Below, in pieces: positions 61,201 to 62,653 of a stretch of 62,653 bases of DNA. The position numbers and the translations under genes are program-made. The stretch covers positions 17,803 to 80,455 of the forward strand of contig NW_019091571.1 of assembly GCF_001949145.1 (NCBI RefSeq), in the 5' to 3' direction. Within the stretch, counting starts at the first letter, position 1. Every line of letters starts with the position of its first letter. This DNA comes from Acanthaster planci (taxonomy: Eukaryota; Echinodermata; Asteroidea; Valvatida; Acanthasteridae). The notes below the pieces were generated by a model, which worked only from the letters and a program-made list of their open reading frames with translations, was not told the origin of the DNA and did no database searches.

Positions 61201-61898
61201 TTGTAACACTCAAAATTATACTGTAGTATTTTTTCTTTGTACTCTTTCATGGAAGTGTACCAGAATACGGGCGTTTCACAAAAGTGTGCCTCCAGGAGTT
61301 TGCAATGCGTTGGCCAATCACAATGCACGAAATTTGTCAACCCAATGCGCGTTTGGAAAGGCTCGACAAATTTCGGGCGTTGTGATTGGTCAGTGCGTTG
61401 GAAACTCTTGGAGGCGCACTATTGTAAAACGCCCCTATTGCTTGTGTGCTTTGTTTTGCTTGGTATTTTACTGTGATGATGATTTCTTTTATATATAAAT
61501 TTGAGTATGATTAGTGAAACACACAGGAAGAAAGATCTATTAAGAATAAAAAACAGCTGTTTGCAAAAACTGGTAAAAGACTTAATTTTTCCTCAAGTTG
61601 ATTTACTTAATATTAATGGGATGCATGCTTTGCTGGCCTGTCTTACAGCTTCAATGGAGAAGATGGCGAAGACACAGGTGATTGATTTGCCCATCGTCGA
61701 TGGCTTGAACCCAAGGCCTGACTTCTTGCCTCTAGCCATACCTGAGGACCTCTCAGAGAGGCTGAGGAAGCTCCATGGTCACCCTTTTGTCTGGTGGATG
61801 GGTCAGGTGCTTAAATATATCCTGCGCCCCCAACCCAGATTGGCCAAAGAACTGGAGCTTGCTGGTCAGCGAATGGGATTCCAGCATCCCATTGTTGG
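46205..61898 (+). CDS. FUT8: Alpha-(1,6)-fucosyltransferase, 5' two thirds
   Basis: FUT8 is the Golgi type II membrane enzyme that adds alpha-1,6 core fucose to the innermost GlcNAc of N-glycans, using GDP-fucose. Six exons join in phase: 46205-46422, 47162-47295, 50302-50506, 55836-55950, 56726-56963 and 61649-61898, about 387 codons. Residues 6-27 form the signal anchor ([20 protein letters not shown]). Residues about 45-115 are a heptad-rich coiled-coil stem ([20 protein letters not shown]). Next come [82 protein letters not shown] and [19 protein letters not shown], all family hallmarks. The family is about 575 residues; the GDP-fucose site and the SH3 domain should lie right of the window. 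The donor after GGGTT at 56963 was chosen because it alone keeps the frame. Introns carry LINE, SINE and MITE insertions. Confidence 0.96.
47400..47520 (+). mobile_element. Possible tRNA-derived SINE remnant
   Basis: GATAGCTGAGTGGTTGAGTG resembles a pol III A box, and AGGTTGTTGATTCAG about 45 bp later a decayed B box, followed by CCCCGTGCGACCTTG. No stem structure of a real tRNA can be drawn. It lies in FUT8 intron 2. Confidence 0.35.
48560..49035 (-). pseudogene. LINE reverse-transcriptase 3' fragment
   Basis: A minus-strand frame of about 135 codons matches the C-terminal end of non-LTR (CR1/L2/jockey-like) reverse transcriptases: [57 protein letters not shown] and [21 protein letters not shown] stop at 48624-48626 breaks the frame, and the following codons still read [15 protein letters not shown], the usual last motif of these proteins. 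The endonuclease and the catalytic palm are absent, so the copy is 5' truncated and dead. It sits in FUT8 intron 2 in antisense orientation to the gene. Confidence 0.85.
49540..49640 (-). mobile_element. SINE-like piece with B box
   Basis: On the minus strand, CATGTCTGTAACTTGGGGTT continues into TGAATCCAACCTTGGCCGGC. GGTTTGAATCC is a good pol III B box, preceded by a tRNA-like CCATCTACCATG. The A box was not found, so this is a partial SINE. Its layout resembles the element at 58545-58665. Confidence 0.45.
52074..52227. mobile_element. TA-flanked hairpin MITE (copy in FUT8 intron 3)
   Basis: The 154-bp element is a near-palindrome bounded by TA on both sides: TA-CGGGGGATTCACAATAG at the left and CTGTTGTGAAACGGCCG-TA at the right. 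The arms contain TTGGCCAATCATAACGCGCA and ATTATGATTGGCCAACTCGT. It is the same family as 61268-61435. Confidence 0.82.
54675..54711. repeat. Perfect 12-bp inverted repeat
   Basis: ACCAAGTTCTGT (54675-54686) and ACAGAACTTGGT (54700-54711) are exact reverse complements with a 13-bp AT-rich loop. It lies in FUT8 intron 3. Weaker pairing continues outward (GTGCCTGT with ACAGTGC). Confidence 0.85.
56250..56631. mobile_element. Foldback element in FUT8 intron 4
   Basis: The outer arms, AATAAGCCTTTTGCGAGTTA with GAATAAAATCTGGTACACTG on the left and CAGTGTACCAGATTTTATTC with TAACTCGCAGGAGGCTTATT on the right, are reverse complements. Pairing resumes inside: GTGATTCAGGGCAAGCT with AGCTTGCCCCGAATCAC. 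The element is about 380 bp with arms of more than 100 bp and no coding capacity. One arm recurs at 11909-11967. Confidence 0.82.
58545..58665 (-). mobile_element. tRNA-derived SINE in FUT8 intron 5
   Basis: On the minus strand an A-box-like GGTTGGTGTAGTGGTC is followed about 35 bp later by a B box within CCAGGTTTAAATCCCACCTG. A tail starting GGCTGATATGTGGATCAAG follows. The order and spacing are those of a tRNA-derived SINE. No functional tRNA can be folded. Confidence 0.65.
60251..60604. mobile_element. MITE rich in CAACCCGGGTTG palindromes
   Basis: The ends are AGGTCTTTTCACACTG and CAGTGTGAATAGGCCT, imperfect inverted repeats. Inside, variants of TTCAACCCGGGTTGAA occur many times on both strands (for example about 60428-60446). 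It has no coding capacity. The 350-bp size and CACACTG/CAGTGTG ends fit a cut-and-paste MITE. It lies in FUT8 intron 5. Confidence 0.7.
61268..61435. mobile_element. TA-flanked hairpin MITE (copy in FUT8 intron 5)
   Basis: The 168-bp near-palindrome is bounded by TA: TA-CGGGCGTTTCACAAAAGTG at the left and CACTATTGTAAAACGCCCC-TA at the right. The arms continue with TGCCTCCAGGAGTTTGCAAT and GGAAACTCTTGGAGGCGCA. The centre is CCCAATGCGCGTTTGG flanked by AATTTGTC and GACAAATT. It ends about 210 bp before FUT8 exon 6. Confidence 0.85.
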
Positions 61899-62653
61899 GT
61901 GAGAAATTTTTGACCTTTCACTCTCTATCTGATTTGATTTGAGTGCTGGAAGGTTTCAGTTTACAAAGACAGAATTTATCTGATGTCCATGTCTACTACT
62001 CATGACTGTTCTCAGCTAATTTTTGCAAGTAGTGTGAACTTTTCTATCATGTTACAAGTCAAATGCATTTTTTTTTATTGTTAAATTTTTGTTGGGTTTG
62101 TTTTTTGTAATCATTTGCATGCAAGATTACCAGTCAAAAACTAGATAAATTATTCCTGCCTTGTTCTCCTTTTTTCACTTTTCTCTTGTTTTTGAGTTTT
62201 CCTTCCTTTTTTTCTTGGGGGGAGTTAAGGGGAGGTTGCATTACAGGGTTCTTGTATTGCCATCTGAATATCAACAACTGTGTATTGCTTATGGCTGTAC
62301 CAGGTGGCTAAATTTATTAAGTAGCTCAATAAACAGGGGCCCAGGTGGGTTTTTAAAAGAGCAGGGCGTGATCAATAGAAATAATCCACCATCAAGAGAA
62401 GGCTTTCTAGTATCAGGTTACAATATGTACCTTTGTTCAAGGCTCCTACCATTTGGACAGGTGTTGTCTTATTGGCCCATTAGGCGTAGCTTTGTTCAAT
62501 GTTAATAGTGTCCAATTACATTGATTCCGAAGTTGCCCATATCCAGTGATGGAGCCAAATGTATTGCTTTAAGATTTTGCACTCTTCTCTGAGAGTGATG
62601 GATGGCCTTGTATAGAAGGTAAATCCAGCAAACAGAATGAGAAGCTGTCAATG
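61899..62653 (+). other. FUT8 intron 6 (start)
   Basis: Sequence after the exon 6 donor (GTGAGAA) is intronic: pyrimidine-rich runs at about 62161-62215, no acceptor followed by the expected catalytic-domain residues and no recognisable repeat. The next FUT8 exon must lie right of the window. Confidence 0.6.

Noticed and set aside
1-62653. Functional gene cluster or novel multi-gene system
   Set aside because: The four genes belong to well-known, unrelated pathways and lie in mixed orientations with large spacers. Nothing in the sequence links their functions.

Overview
The window is eukaryotic nuclear DNA from an animal, most likely a marine invertebrate. It is AT-rich, its genes are split into many small GT-AG exons, it has one short N gap, and it is full of small inverted-repeat elements, tRNA-derived SINE pieces and TACATGTA-type palindromes. 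Encoded proteins match animal families that also occur in invertebrates, including CRY-DASH and core fucosyltransferase. An invertebrate deuterostome (echinoderm, hemichordate or cephalochordate) is a reasonable guess, but I cannot fix the taxon from sequence alone.

Layout. 1-6.8 kb: six minus-strand exons of a threonine synthase-like 2 gene (THNSL2), with its last part not found. 8.5-10.8 kb: a complete four-exon plus-strand gene for COA8, a mitochondrial cytochrome c oxidase assembly factor. 12.4-22.9 kb: a complete 13-exon minus-strand gene for cryptochrome DASH; the joined exons give 516 residues with every junction in phase. 22.9-46.2 kb: a long gene-poor interval with the assembly gap and a decayed P-element-like transposon of about 4.9 kb (THAP domain plus transposase pieces, long inverted ends). 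46.2-61.9 kb and beyond: the first six coding exons of alpha-1,6-fucosyltransferase (FUT8), running off the right edge. Its introns hold a LINE reverse-transcriptase fragment, SINE-like pieces and foldback elements.

THNSL2 and COA8 are divergent, COA8 and CRY-DASH convergent, CRY-DASH and FUT8 divergent. The four act in unrelated processes (amino-acid/phospho-lyase chemistry, respiratory-chain assembly, blue-light or DNA-repair flavoproteins, N-glycan core fucosylation), so I see ordinary chromosomal neighbours and not a functional cluster. The most unusual content is the mobile-element record: a P/THAP relic with a nested MITE, a palindromic MITE pair inside a CRY-DASH intron, a TA-flanked hairpin family and several foldback elements. 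All exon boundaries were derived by reading splice sites and frames by eye, without transcript support.
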